38,972 bases of DNA from Prochlorococcus sp. AG-347-L21 (GTDB taxonomy: Bacteria; Cyanobacteriota; Cyanobacteriia; PCC-6307; Cyanobiaceae): contig QCCQ01000012.1 in assembly GCA_003278875.1 (NCBI GenBank), positions 1 to 38,972 on the forward strand, written 5' to 3'. The notes under the pieces are model-generated. The model saw only the letters and a list, made by a program, of their open reading frames with translations, did no database searches and was not told the origin of the DNA. This document shows, one piece after another, positions 27,321 to 36,648 of this stretch (position 1 is the stretch's first letter; the number at the start of each line of letters is the position of its first letter). Position numbers and translations under genes: made by a program.

Positions 27321-27740
27321 TTATCCAAGATTTCCAATAGATTTGTCGATTTGACTAGCTTTTTTAATCCATTCTTTTAAGAGAGTAAAAGTTCTATCTG
27401 TATTAGTTTTTACTCTAAGATTTCTTTCTAATCTACCAATTTTGCGTTCTAATTCGTAAGGGGTAGATTGTGATAATGATTTAAGAGAAGATATACCGCA
27501 ATGCAAAAGTAGATATGCTTGAGGTGGAGAAATTCCAATTTCTTTTTTAAATATTGCTATAGCTCTAATTTTCTTAAGATTATTCAATGTACATAGTGAA
27601 GATTTTCTTTGAATCTCATTTATATCTAAGTCCGAAAGATTACTTAATTTTTCAAAGTCGTTTAGATTATTTTGAATAAAGAAAGATTTCTCATGTCTAA
27701 AATTAATTGGCAAAAAATCTAAAAATGTTTTACTTTCCAT
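27321..27740 (-). CDS. DUF4332 protein with helix-hairpin-helix-like repeats
   Basis: A 139-residue protein that resembles DUF4332, a group of helix-hairpin-helix-like small domains of unknown function. Two similar segments are visible: LSNLSDLDINEIQRKSSLC (33-51) and GISSLKSLSQSTPYELERK (82-100). The latter contains the Leu-x-x-x-Thr/Ser-Pro-x-Glu-Leu pattern that often contacts DNA or nucleic acids. It is basic at the end and cytosolic. Its ATG follows the Ycf51-like gene stop by ten bases, so they are probably in one operon. Nucleic-acid binding is inference from the fold only. Confidence 0.75.
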   Translation of the reverse strand: MESKTFLDFLPINFRHEKSFFIQNNLNDFEKLSNLSDLDINEIQRKSSLCTLNNLKKIRAIAIFKKEIGISPPQAYLLLHCGISSLKSLSQSTPYELERKIGRLERNLRVKTNTDRTFTLLKEWIKKASQIDKSIGNLG

Positions 27741-27750
27741 TATTTACAGA

Positions 27751-28194
27751 CTAATTCATTTTGACATTTTTCTGAACTTCTCCTATCACCACTGGTTTAC
27801 TTACACCATTCGAAATTTTTTCAAGTTTTCTTATCTTTATTTTTACATTCGCACCAGATCTGCTACCTTTCCTTAAGTTTTCCGATAATTGTTCTAAAGT
27901 TGGTTCAATAGATTCTTCTGGGAAGTCATCATCTGCTTTTGCAATAATCAAATCAAACCCATTGTCATAAACAATTGGAACATATATTGCACCTTCTATT
28001 ACAAGCTTTTCAGAGTAACTTTGTATAAATGCCCAACTACTCAATGAAAGCAATAATGAAAAGATAGTTGCTCCAATTATTCGAAATTTAAAACCAAAAT
28101 TAAATATAAAAGCTACTATTGTGCAAATGAAAAGAAATATTCCAAAGAATCCAAAAATTTTGGGTGTGTTCTCTAATAGTTCAAAAAAAGACAT
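27751..28194 (-). CDS. Ycf51-like (DUF2518) membrane protein
   Basis: A 147-residue protein with two N-terminal hydrophobic helices (about 13-32 and 38-57). A soluble domain follows with VIEGAIYVPIVYDNGFDLIIAKADDDFPEES, the pattern of Ycf51/DUF2518, a family shared by cyanobacteria and some algal plastids. Its function is unknown. It is probably a thylakoid or plasma-membrane protein. The TamB-like gene diverges from it, with starts only 52 bases apart, and the DUF4332 gene follows after ten bases. No assay-supported role is available from the sequence. Confidence 0.82.
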   Translation of the reverse strand: MSFFELLENTPKIFGFFGIFLFICTIVAFIFNFGFKFRIIGATIFSLLLSLSSWAFIQSYSEKLVIEGAIYVPIVYDNGFDLIIAKADDDFPEESIEPTLEQLSENLRKGSRSGANVKIKIRKLEKISNGVSKPVVIGEVQKNVKMN

Positions 28195-28246
28195 TTAGTG
28201 GCTTTGACCTGATTAATTTCTTATATTTTGTAAGCCTACTCTATTT

Positions 28247-31200
28247 TTGGGCTCTAACTTGAAAAAAATTAGATCTCTAAATTTAAATACTAAGATTCTT
28301 TTAGTAGGGATGCTCTTACCCTTAAGTTTTTTAGGCACTTTTTTATTAAATAATTTTTTAAAAGAAACTTATAGTTCTAAGAAATTAGAGCTAGAAAAAA
28401 GTATTGAGAATTTTTTAAATAAAAATGTCGATTTAGGTGATTATGTCGGGATTAGATTTCTAGGTATTTCTTTGGGAAATTCAAAAATTAATGATAAAAA
28501 AAATATAGATTCTGAAATTAAAGCCAAAAATGTATATGTGGGCATTATGCCTTTTAGATCTTTGCTAAAACAAAAATGGATTGTAAAAATAAGTCCTAAG
28601 GAAGCCGCTATAAATATAGATAGAGATTTTTTTAAAAGGGATGAATCTTATAGAAATGATCTAATTACAAAAAAATCACAATCAAAGTATGAATTAAATT
28701 TTAACTTAAATAAATATTCAATTCTAAATCTTAAAAAATCAGGATTTAAAACAAAAGTAAAAGGTAACGTTATTTATAAGTCAAAGAATAGAGAAATTAT
28801 TGCAAATGTAAAATCAAATTTTGATGAAAAAGGTTTTTTAAAATTTAAATTTAATACAAAATTAAATAAAGACTTTTTATCTCTTGAGTTATTTTCTAGG
28901 GGTTTAGATCTTGAGAATTTTGAATATATTATTGGGAATAAAAAAATTAGTTTTAAAAAAGGAAATTTTAAATCTAACTTTAAATTTAATAAATTACCAA
29001 ATGAAACATCTTGCAAAGGAAGATTTTCTTTTACTAATTTAAAAATAAAATCGCAAGCTTTCTCAGAGAATATAAATTCAGATTCAACTAATTTTGTTTG
29101 TAAAGATAATAATTTAATTGGTAATTCAGAAAAATTAAATTATGGAACGTTGACTTCAAACTTTAATCTAAATGTGCCATTAAATAGAAGTTCTAATAGT
29201 ATTGATCTAAAAGGAAGTATTGGATATATTAATAGCCTTAATCCAGATATCCAATTATTGGGTAATATGCCCTATTGGTTTGATAGAAGAGGTATTAATT
29301 TTGGTGATATAGATACTAGTTTTAAAATAAATAGAACTCAATTATCTAATTTAAATATTTTCCGAAAAAATGATATAAGGGGTTTCATTACCGCTAAAGG
29401 AGAATTAAAAGGAAAAATTTCTGATCCTGATATTTCTATAAACTTTAATCTTGATTACCCGCACTTTAAAGGTATTCGCATTAGAGAAATATGGGAGGGA
29501 GATATTAAAAATGAAAATAATAAATTTCTGCTAAATATGAAGAATAGATATTCTCCAATCCCATCATTTTTTTCAATCAATTTTAATTCTGATCTTAAAA
29601 TAAATAATGCAAATTTTGTAAGAGTTTTTAATTCAAATAAAGGTACTATAGGCATAGTCAAAGAGGGTGATGTTTATAGTTGGAGAGCGGATAATTTCCC
29701 TCTTGATGAACTTGAATTATCTATAGACAAAAATCAATTCGATAGAATTGATGGAATTATTAATGGTAAGGGATCAATTTCGTCAGATCAGTCATATATT
29801 GATGGGCGAATTGCTTGGAGTTTAGGTAAATATGGGAATATTAATCTTGCTAATTCATTATTTGATTTCCGCGTCGAAGATAATTCTTTTTATATAAACT
29901 CTTCATTGTATCCAATTGATGGAGGGATAATTGAAGTCGAATATAATTCAAGTAAAAATAATCTAATTAATTCAGAATTCAAGGATATAAGCACTAGATG
30001 GACTATCCTTACCGCTGTTGATATTTTTAACTTTGATAATAAAAAAGTTATTCCTTTAAGTAAATCCAATATTTTGGATGATTTGGAAATAAATAAAGAA
30101 AATAAATCATTTAAAGAAAGGGTCGATTTTATAAATAACTTTATTGAAAATAGTAATTTGCTAGAGGATAAATTTAATTTGCAAAAATATTTAAATAAAT
30201 TTAGAAGTAGATACAATGGAAAAATTACTATTAGGGGCGATAGACCAGCCAATTATAAATTAAATGCAAAATTAAATGGCTTTCTCGATGTATCTAAAGA
30301 CGTCTATAAGAAAAATAAAGAGGAATTTTCTATTGATTTGGAAGGAGGATTATTAACAGGGCAAGGTTCTTTAAAAATTAAAAAATTTCCAATAAGTGCA
30401 GCAAATATCTTTTTAAATAAACCAAGAGATTTTCTTGGAGGGTTGGATATGAATTTATTTTATGATCTTGATACAAAATCTTTCTCTTGCAATATCTTTT
30501 CCAATGGTTCATCAATCAAAAATAATATAATAATATTTGATAAAGGACTAGTTAAATTTAATAATTCTATTTTTGATATTGATTTTTCCCTTCTAGTAAA
30601 TGATTCTGAAATTCCAATTAATATTGAAGGCTCAATACCTATAAATAAATCTGATAAATTAGACCTAAGATTGATTGGTAATGGAAAATTTATTAAGTTA
30701 ATAGATATTTTTGCTGATGAATACTTTATCTTTAAAGAAGGTGATGTGAATCTAAGAGTTATTCTAAAAGGAACCTTAAATAAACCTCTACTGAATGGAT
30801 TTTTCGTAGTTAAAGATTCTGAAATTGAATTTTTAAACAATAGAATAAAAGATATTAATAGCACAATAATCTTTGATTTTGATTCTTTAGAGATCAATAA
30901 TCTAAAAGCTAATGCTGAAGATTCTGGAGAAATTTTTGTAAAAGGTTCTTTGCCTTTTTATAGCCATAATGATTCTGAGGAGTCAGAAATTAATTTAATA
31001 ACGAATAGATTTACTCTAAAGAAAGGTAATTTTAATTTTTTAATAGATTCAGATGTCGATTTAAGTGGATCATTTGAAAGTCCTGTTTTGGGAGGTTCTC
31101 TATCTTTTAATAATGGATTTATTAATTTTAATAGCACCAATCAAAATAATAAAAAAGAAAATAATCTTATAAGAAAAGAGGATACAAAAGATTGGCCAGA

Positions 31201-32206
31201 ACTTTATTGGAATAATAATGAAAATATTGAAATAATTTCAAATGAAACAATCTTGAATTCAGTTCTTTTGGGAGAAACTTTGCCTAATTATTTGGATAAT
31301 TTGAGTTTTAATAATCTTAAATTAAAACTTGGTCCAGATTTTAAACTTCAATATTCAGAATTAGTTCAAGCTTATTTAGATACTAAATTAGACCTTAATA
31401 TAAACGGAAAGGTAGGAAAAGATTTAAATGCTAGAGGTCTAATTTATCTTAAAAAAGGTAGAGCTAATCTATATACTACTCCATTTAAACTTGATAAAAA
31501 TAAAGAAAATTATATTTTATTTGCATCTAGAAGTGGTGTTGTTCCATTTATTAATTTTTCTCTGGTTAGTAAAGTTCCAGATTCTATAATCCCTATAAGT
31601 CAAAATAATCAGGATTCAAACATCTCAGGTGATCTTGATGTAAATGCTACTTCAAGTGGTTTGGGATCATTTGGGATTGGTAATTCAAGGCTTATCAAAA
31701 TTGAAGCATCTTATGAAGGATTTTTAGATCAATTATCTTTTGCTGATGAAAATAGAAGAATCCAATTAAGGAGCACGCCAAGTTATAACAGATCACAAAT
31801 AATTGGTTTAATTGGAGGTAACTCTGCAAATTTAATTAATAGAGCATTTATTTCTCAACTTAATAATGCTGATGCATTTAGTGAAAGATTTCAGTTATCT
31901 CTATATCCAGCGTTAATAGAAAATAATGATTCATTAAATAATATTTTTTCCAATGAAAATTTAGATATAGACAATGATGGTCAATCTTCTTCTAATGAAG
32001 AATTTTCTTCTCAAGCTTGGGTAGCCGAAATAGGGCTTGATATTACTGACGCGATAAATTTTGCCTTTCAAACTGTTCCAGGTAGAGAAGATATTTCACC
32101 TTTAGGAATTTTGACCTTTCAGGCAAATCCAAACCTAGAATTATTAGGTTCTTTTGATTCTAATGGGGATTGGAAAAGTCAAGTTCAATTATTTTTTAGA
32201 TATTAA
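28247..32206 (+). CDS. tamB: TamB/DUF490-like protein (Tic236-type outer-envelope bridge)
   Basis: A 1319-residue protein with one N-terminal membrane anchor (about 15-34) and a very long beta-rich body. The C-terminal third (about 950-1319) contains LYTTPFKLDKNKENYILF and ends in LFFRY, which fits the DUF490/TamB domain. TamB and its plastid relative Tic236 span the periplasm or envelope and link the inner membrane to Omp85-type outer-membrane proteins or lipid transport. The coding sequence is rich in Asn, Lys and Ile. TTG at 28247 is used, though the TTG at 28259 (starting LKKIRSL) is equally possible. It diverges from the Ycf51-like gene and precedes proA by 66 bases. Confidence 0.88.
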   Translation: MGSNLKKIRSLNLNTKILLVGMLLPLSFLGTFLLNNFLKETYSSKKLELEKSIENFLNKNVDLGDYVGIRFLGISLGNSKINDKKNIDSEIKAKNVYVGIMPFRSLLKQKWIVKISPKEAAINIDRDFFKRDESYRNDLITKKSQSKYELNFNLNKYSILNLKKSGFKTKVKGNVIYKSKNREIIANVKSNFDEKGFLKFKFNTKLNKDFLSLELFSRGLDLENFEYIIGNKKISFKKGNFKSNFKFNKLPNETSCKGRFSFTNLKIKSQAFSENINSDSTNFVCKDNNLIGNSEKLNYGTLTSNFNLNVPLNRSSNSIDLKGSIGYINSLNPDIQLLGNMPYWFDRRGINFGDIDTSFKINRTQLSNLNIFRKNDIRGFITAKGELKGKISDPDISINFNLDYPHFKGIRIREIWEGDIKNENNKFLLNMKNRYSPIPSFFSINFNSDLKINNANFVRVFNSNKGTIGIVKEGDVYSWRADNFPLDELELSIDKNQFDRIDGIINGKGSISSDQSYIDGRIAWSLGKYGNINLANSLFDFRVEDNSFYINSSLYPIDGGIIEVEYNSSKNNLINSEFKDISTRWTILTAVDIFNFDNKKVIPLSKSNILDDLEINKENKSFKERVDFINNFIENSNLLEDKFNLQKYLNKFRSRYNGKITIRGDRPANYKLNAKLNGFLDVSKDVYKKNKEEFSIDLEGGLLTGQGSLKIKKFPISAANIFLNKPRDFLGGLDMNLFYDLDTKSFSCNIFSNGSSIKNNIIIFDKGLVKFNNSIFDIDFSLLVNDSEIPINIEGSIPINKSDKLDLRLIGNGKFIKLIDIFADEYFIFKEGDVNLRVILKGTLNKPLLNGFFVVKDSEIEFLNNRIKDINSTIIFDFDSLEINNLKANAEDSGEIFVKGSLPFYSHNDSEESEINLITNRFTLKKGNFNFLIDSDVDLSGSFESPVLGGSLSFNNGFINFNSTNQNNKKENNLIRKEDTKDWPELYWNNNENIEIISNETILNSVLLGETLPNYLDNLSFNNLKLKLGPDFKLQYSELVQAYLDTKLDLNINGKVGKDLNARGLIYLKKGRANLYTTPFKLDKNKENYILFASRSGVVPFINFSLVSKVPDSIIPISQNNQDSNISGDLDVNATSSGLGSFGIGNSRLIKIEASYEGFLDQLSFADENRRIQLRSTPSYNRSQIIGLIGGNSANLINRAFISQLNNADAFSERFQLSLYPALIENNDSLNNIFSNENLDIDNDGQSSSNEEFSSQAWVAEIGLDITDAINFAFQTVPGREDISPLGILTFQANPNLELLGSFDSNGDWKSQVQLFFRY

Positions 32207-32272
32207 TTCAGCAAGAAATTTACTTTAAAGAATCGTTAATTTGAATTATTATTAAATTAGCTAAAAAATATT

Positions 32273-33583
32273 ATGGCTAATATCTTTGAAGTTCCTCAAC
32301 CCGGTAATGAACTTTTAGAAAAAGCTGAGAAAGTTCGTTTTGCGTCAATAAAAATAAGTCAGACTGAAAATCAAAATCGAATTAAAGCCTTAAATTTTAT
32401 GGCTGATTATTTAGAAAAAAATTCTAAAGAAATATTAGAGGCAAATAATGAGGATTATTCAAATGCAGAAAAAAAAGGTATTTCTAGCGCTTTACTTTCT
32501 AGATTAAAGTTATCAAAATCAAAATTAAATTCCGGAATTGCAGGAGTAAGAAAAGTTGGCGATTTGGCTGATCCTGTGAATCAAGTTCAAATAAAAAGAG
32601 AGCTTGCTAAGGGATTGATCTTAGAGAGAAAAACTGTGCCAATTGGAGTCTTAGGGGTTATTTTTGAATCAAGGCCAGATGCAGTAATGCAGATTAGTTC
32701 ACTAGCAATAAGATCGGGTAATGGAGTAATTCTCAAGGGAGGTAGTGAAGCTAATTTTACAAATACTGCAATAGTGAAAGCATTACAAGAAGGTTTAAAT
32801 GAATCAGGTCTTGATAAAAATGCAATATGTTTACTAACAAGCAGGAAAGATAGTATGGCGATGTTAAATCTTGAGAAATATATTAATTTAATCATTCCAA
32901 GAGGAAGCAATGAATTAGTTAAATTTATTCAGGAGAATACAAAAATTCCTGTGCTAGGACATGCTGATGGAATTTGTCATTTGTTCATAGATTTTGAGGC
33001 AAATTTAGAGATGGCTTTATCAGTTGCTTTGGACAGCAAAATTCAATATCCGGCAGCATGTAATGCTATCGAAACTTTATTAGTCCATAAAGATATCGCA
33101 CCAGCTTTTTTAGAAAAGGCCATCCCTCTTTTTAATTCTAATGATGTTAAATTAATCGGAGATAAGAGATCAGTTGAATTAGGGTTAAAGTATGAGGCTA
33201 GCCTAGAAGATTGGGGAACTGAATATTTGGATTTAATTCTATCGATAAAAATTGTTGATGATCTTGAGGAGGCAATCACACATATTCAAAAATATAGTTC
33301 AAAACATACAGATGGAATAATTACTGAAAATTCAAATACCGCAAATAAATTTTTGAATGTAGTTGACAGTGCAGGTGTTTTTCATAATTGCTCTACTAGG
33401 TTTGCAGATGGGTTTAGATATGGATTTGGCGCTGAAGTTGGTATATCTACTCAAACTCTTCCACCAAGGGGACCTGTAGGTCTAGAAGGTTTGGTAACTT
33501 ATAAATATTTCCTAAAAGGTGATGGGAATATAGTTGATGATTTTTCATCAGGAAAGTCTACCTATACGCATAAAGATTTTTAA
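32273..33583 (+). CDS. proA: Glutamate-5-semialdehyde dehydrogenase (gamma-glutamyl phosphate reductase)
   Basis: A 436-residue aldehyde-dehydrogenase-fold enzyme that reduces gamma-glutamyl phosphate to glutamate-5-semialdehyde with NADPH in proline synthesis. The catalytic Cys263 lies in QYPAACNAIETLLVH, and IIPRGSNELV (207-216) and GVLGVIFESRPDAV are family blocks. The C-terminal FADGFRYGFGAEVGIST is the conserved signature region. It is cytosolic and of normal length. It sits 11 bases upstream of folB on the same strand, forming a likely operon with folB and the lipase-like gene. No proB is present here. Confidence 0.97.
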   Translation: MANIFEVPQPGNELLEKAEKVRFASIKISQTENQNRIKALNFMADYLEKNSKEILEANNEDYSNAEKKGISSALLSRLKLSKSKLNSGIAGVRKVGDLADPVNQVQIKRELAKGLILERKTVPIGVLGVIFESRPDAVMQISSLAIRSGNGVILKGGSEANFTNTAIVKALQEGLNESGLDKNAICLLTSRKDSMAMLNLEKYINLIIPRGSNELVKFIQENTKIPVLGHADGICHLFIDFEANLEMALSVALDSKIQYPAACNAIETLLVHKDIAPAFLEKAIPLFNSNDVKLIGDKRSVELGLKYEASLEDWGTEYLDLILSIKIVDDLEEAITHIQKYSSKHTDGIITENSNTANKFLNVVDSAGVFHNCSTRFADGFRYGFGAEVGISTQTLPPRGPVGLEGLVTYKYFLKGDGNIVDDFSSGKSTYTHKDF

Positions 33584-33594
33584 AACTTTTAAAG

Positions 33595-33957
33595 ATGGAA
33601 ACTTTTTTAAAAATTGAGAATATTAAACTTTGGGCTAGGGTTGGAGTTCTTGAAGAAGAAAGGGAATTGGGACAACTATTTATTTTAGATATATTTTTGT
33701 GGACTGATTTTGAAAAATGTACAATAAATGATGATATAGAACAAACAATTGACTATTCAAAATTAGTTCAAATTTTAAAAGACCAATCAAAGAAAATATA
33801 TTGTTTCACAATCGAAAAATATTCAAACGAAATTTTAGAAATCATTAATCAGGAATTTAAGCTTTCTAAAGTTAAAATTATCTTGACAAAATGTAATCCT
33901 CCAATCACAGGTTTCGATGGGAAGGTGTCAATAGTTAGAATTCTTGAAAATAATTAA
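33595..33957 (+). CDS. folB: Dihydroneopterin aldolase
   Basis: A 120-residue T-fold enzyme that converts dihydroneopterin to 6-hydroxymethyl-dihydropterin in folate synthesis. The active-site glutamate lies in GVLEEERELGQ (17-27). The central FTIEKYSNEI and the C-terminal NPPITGFDGKVSI motif are also present. The length is typical. It begins 11 bases after proA, and its last 14 bases overlap the start of the lipase-like gene, so the three genes are probably translated from one message. The shared fold with the PTPS-like protein at 17382 is a family-level similarity, not evidence of a shared pathway. Confidence 0.92.
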   Translation: METFLKIENIKLWARVGVLEEERELGQLFILDIFLWTDFEKCTINDDIEQTIDYSKLVQILKDQSKKIYCFTIEKYSNEILEIINQEFKLSKVKIILTKCNPPITGFDGKVSIVRILENN

Positions 33958-34555
33958 AGTATTGGAAAAAAGAAATCCTATTATATTGATTCATGGCCTT
34001 TGGAATACTTCAAGTATTTTTTCTTCTATTACCTCAAAACTTGATGATATTGGCATTGAATATTTTGCCCCAACTCTTAAGCATTCATATGGAATGACTT
34101 CAATTATGGATTTGACTAATAAATTAAACGAATTAATTTTAAAGAAATATGGTTTAAAAAAAGAAATAGATATTTTGGGATTTTCTATGGGAGGAATAAT
34201 TGGTAGATACTGGCTTCAAAAATTTAATGGGCATAAAAGAACAAGAAGATTAATATCTATAGGTTCCCCTCACAAAGGAACTTTGATGGCTCAATTAATA
34301 CCTAAATACCCCTTTAGAGGAATATCAGAAATGAAAATAAATAGTAAGTTTTTAAGAGAACTAGCGAATAATGATTTTCTTCTTGATGAAATTGAGTGTA
34401 TAAATTTCTTTACTTATTGGGATATGATGGTTTTCCCTGGCTGGTGGACAAATTTAAATTTTGGAAAAAAAATATCAGTAAAAGTATATAAACATAGAAA
34501 CCTTGTAAGAAATAAATCTGTGGTTGACAAAATAATCGATGAAATTATTAAGTAG
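33944..34555 (+). CDS. Alpha/beta hydrolase, triacylglycerol lipase-like
   Basis: A 203-residue alpha/beta hydrolase. The oxyanion-hole strand is IILIHGLWNTS (13-23), and the nucleophile Ser81 lies in LGFSMGGIIGRYW (78-90), with the Gly-x-Ser-x-Gly elbow. The block SIGSPHKGT (104-112) matches class I lipases and PGAP1-like esterases. It lacks a lid domain and a signal peptide. The acidic and His triad residues are not certain by eye; the His in VYKHRNLV is a candidate. It starts at TTG inside folB (14-base overlap). TTG at 33962 would also place the first strand correctly. It overlaps the M3 peptidase convergently by eight bases. Confidence 0.82.
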   Translation: MKIIKVLEKRNPIILIHGLWNTSSIFSSITSKLDDIGIEYFAPTLKHSYGMTSIMDLTNKLNELILKKYGLKKEIDILGFSMGGIIGRYWLQKFNGHKRTRRLISIGSPHKGTLMAQLIPKYPFRGISEMKINSKFLRELANNDFLLDEIECINFFTYWDMMVFPGWWTNLNFGKKISVKVYKHRNLVRNKSVVDKIIDEIIK

Positions 34556-36635
34556 CTCCAGATAGACCTAAGTGCCTTATTAAAGAATCAGTTCGTGGCT
34601 CTCTTCCCCTGAATAGTTTAAATATATCTAATGGAGGTAAGCTTCCTCCTAAGCTAAGTATTGTATCTTTGAATTTCTTTCCTATTAACCTTAAATCTTC
34701 AGAGTTTTCTAGATCAACTTCTTCAAACATTGAAAATGCATCAGCACTTAGAACTTCAGCCCATTTATATGAGTAATATCCTGCAGAATATCCGCCTGCA
34801 AATATATGACTAAAACAACAAAGAAAGTGATCTTCTTGAATTGGTTCAATAACTGTAGTTTGTTTTGCAATTTCTCTTCTTATTTCATCCGCTGTTTTAC
34901 CTTCGTTTTTATCAATACTACTGTGCAATCTGAGGTCTGTTATTGCAAAATGTAGTTGTCTAAGAGTAGCCATACCACAATTGAAAGTTCTATTCTTTAG
35001 TAGCTTCTCAAAATTCTCATCGGATAATTTTTCTCCTGTTTTGTAGTGCTTAGCAATATTCATAAGCGTATTTTTATGAAAACACCAGTTTTCCATAAAT
35101 TGACTTGGAAGTTCGACTGCATCCCACTCAACGTTGTTGATGCCAGCTGCTTGAGGAAGATTTACAGTAGTAAGCATGTGTTGAAGACCATGACCAAATT
35201 CATGGAAAAGTGTCTGAACTTCCTCAAAACTCATCAAACTAGGTTTATCTTTTGATGGTGGAGTCTGATTACATACGAGATAAGCTACCGGGAGGGTCTT
35301 TTTGCCAACATTATTTTTATTCAAACATTCATCCATCCAAGCCCCTCCCCTCTTAGATTCAGGCCTCGAATATGGATCTAGGTAAAATGATGCTATTTTG
35401 TCATTTTCTTTATTGAGGATATTAAAAAATAAAACGTCATCATTCCACAGAGGTGCCTCATCAGTTGCCTCGACCACTTTTATTTCAAAAAGCTTTTCAC
35501 TTAATTTAAATAAACCTTTTAAAACATCATTTAGTGGGAACCATGGTCTCAAAGACTCTTGATCCAAATTGAACTTTTCCTTCCTAAGAAGTTCAGACCA
35601 ATAACTAATATCCCATGGCTCGATATTCTGTGATTTTGGAAATCCATTAGCTTTAGAAAACTTATCTAGGGTTTCTAATTCAATTTTTGCGGTTTTGAAT
35701 GCTGGTTCTCTTAATTCTTCTAAAAGGTTTTCAACATTTTTAATTTCTTTCGCCATTTTCGTTGACAAACTTAGTTCTGCCCAACTTTTATAACCGAGAA
35801 GATTAGCCTGTTTAGTTCTAAGAGATAATATCTCTTCAATGATTTGAGAATTATTTTTTTCTCCTTTAGATGCCCTACCAACGAATGCTTTATATAATTC
35901 CTCTCTAAGGTTACGGTCGGTGGCATATGTCATAAATGAGGTATAAGTTGGAATATCTAGACTTAATTTCCAAGGCCCATTTTTGATATCGACTTCTTTA
36001 TCTTTTTTTAAGTGGTTGTATGCAGAAATTGCCATCAATTCAAGTACTCGTTCAGGAAGACCATCGACTTCAGATTTTTTATTTAATATTAAAAACCATT
36101 TATTAGTTGCATCAAGAACATTATTGCTGAAGTCTGTTGATAGCTTTCCAAGCTTTTCTGAAATGTTATTGAATTCTTCTTGATCATTCTTTTGTAGTGA
36201 AATTCCTCTATGTTGCATCTCAAGAATTTCTTTATCCAAAATTCGGTTTTTGATTTGATCAAAGTTATTTGTCTCTTTAAGCCTGACTAAAGAATTGTAA
36301 ATTATTTTACTTTGTCCAAATTTATTACTCAAGCTAATAATCTCTGGAAGAAATTTTGAATAAATGTCTCTAAGACTTTCAGAATTATTTACTGCATTTA
36401 GGTGATTTATTACTCCCCAACTCCATCTAAGAATTTCATTGACTTCATTTAAGGGATTTATTACGTTATCCCAATTCAAATCATTGTGAATCAAATAGTT
36501 AGATAAATTTTTCTCTATGTTTTTAAAGTCTTTAGCTATTTTTTTTAGTACTACTGGGAATTGTTTACTTATATTTTCTGGAGTAAATTTTTTAAATTCT
36601 GGTAATTCTCCATATTTAAAAATTGAGGTATCCAT
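34548..36635 (-). CDS. prlC: M3-family oligopeptidase (oligopeptidase A type)
   Basis: A 695-residue metallopeptidase that cleaves short peptides in the cytosol, including released signal peptides. The zinc motif HEFGH is at 478-482 (FHEFGHGLQHM), and the third ligand region is DAVELPSQFMENW (505-517). Residues FYLDPYSRPESKRGGAW (417-433) are the usual block before the metal site, and the C-terminal FAGGYSAGYYSYKW is the conserved substrate-contact loop. The length is normal for OpdA. Its last eight bases overlap the convergent lipase-like gene. It lies 13 bases downstream of ndhD on the same strand. The gene name prlC/opdA is family-based. Confidence 0.92.
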   Translation of the reverse strand: MDTSIFKYGELPEFKKFTPENISKQFPVVLKKIAKDFKNIEKNLSNYLIHNDLNWDNVINPLNEVNEILRWSWGVINHLNAVNNSESLRDIYSKFLPEIISLSNKFGQSKIIYNSLVRLKETNNFDQIKNRILDKEILEMQHRGISLQKNDQEEFNNISEKLGKLSTDFSNNVLDATNKWFLILNKKSEVDGLPERVLELMAISAYNHLKKDKEVDIKNGPWKLSLDIPTYTSFMTYATDRNLREELYKAFVGRASKGEKNNSQIIEEILSLRTKQANLLGYKSWAELSLSTKMAKEIKNVENLLEELREPAFKTAKIELETLDKFSKANGFPKSQNIEPWDISYWSELLRKEKFNLDQESLRPWFPLNDVLKGLFKLSEKLFEIKVVEATDEAPLWNDDVLFFNILNKENDKIASFYLDPYSRPESKRGGAWMDECLNKNNVGKKTLPVAYLVCNQTPPSKDKPSLMSFEEVQTLFHEFGHGLQHMLTTVNLPQAAGINNVEWDAVELPSQFMENWCFHKNTLMNIAKHYKTGEKLSDENFEKLLKNRTFNCGMATLRQLHFAITDLRLHSSIDKNEGKTADEIRREIAKQTTVIEPIQEDHFLCCFSHIFAGGYSAGYYSYKWAEVLSADAFSMFEEVDLENSEDLRLIGKKFKDTILSLGGSLPPLDIFKLFRGREPRTDSLIRHLGLSGAT

Positions 36636-36648
36636 TTATTAAAATGAT

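Noticed and set aside
28774..31140. Several long minus-strand frames inside the TamB-like gene
   Set aside because: They lie wholly within a large, clearly coding plus-strand frame and have low-complexity, family-less translations.
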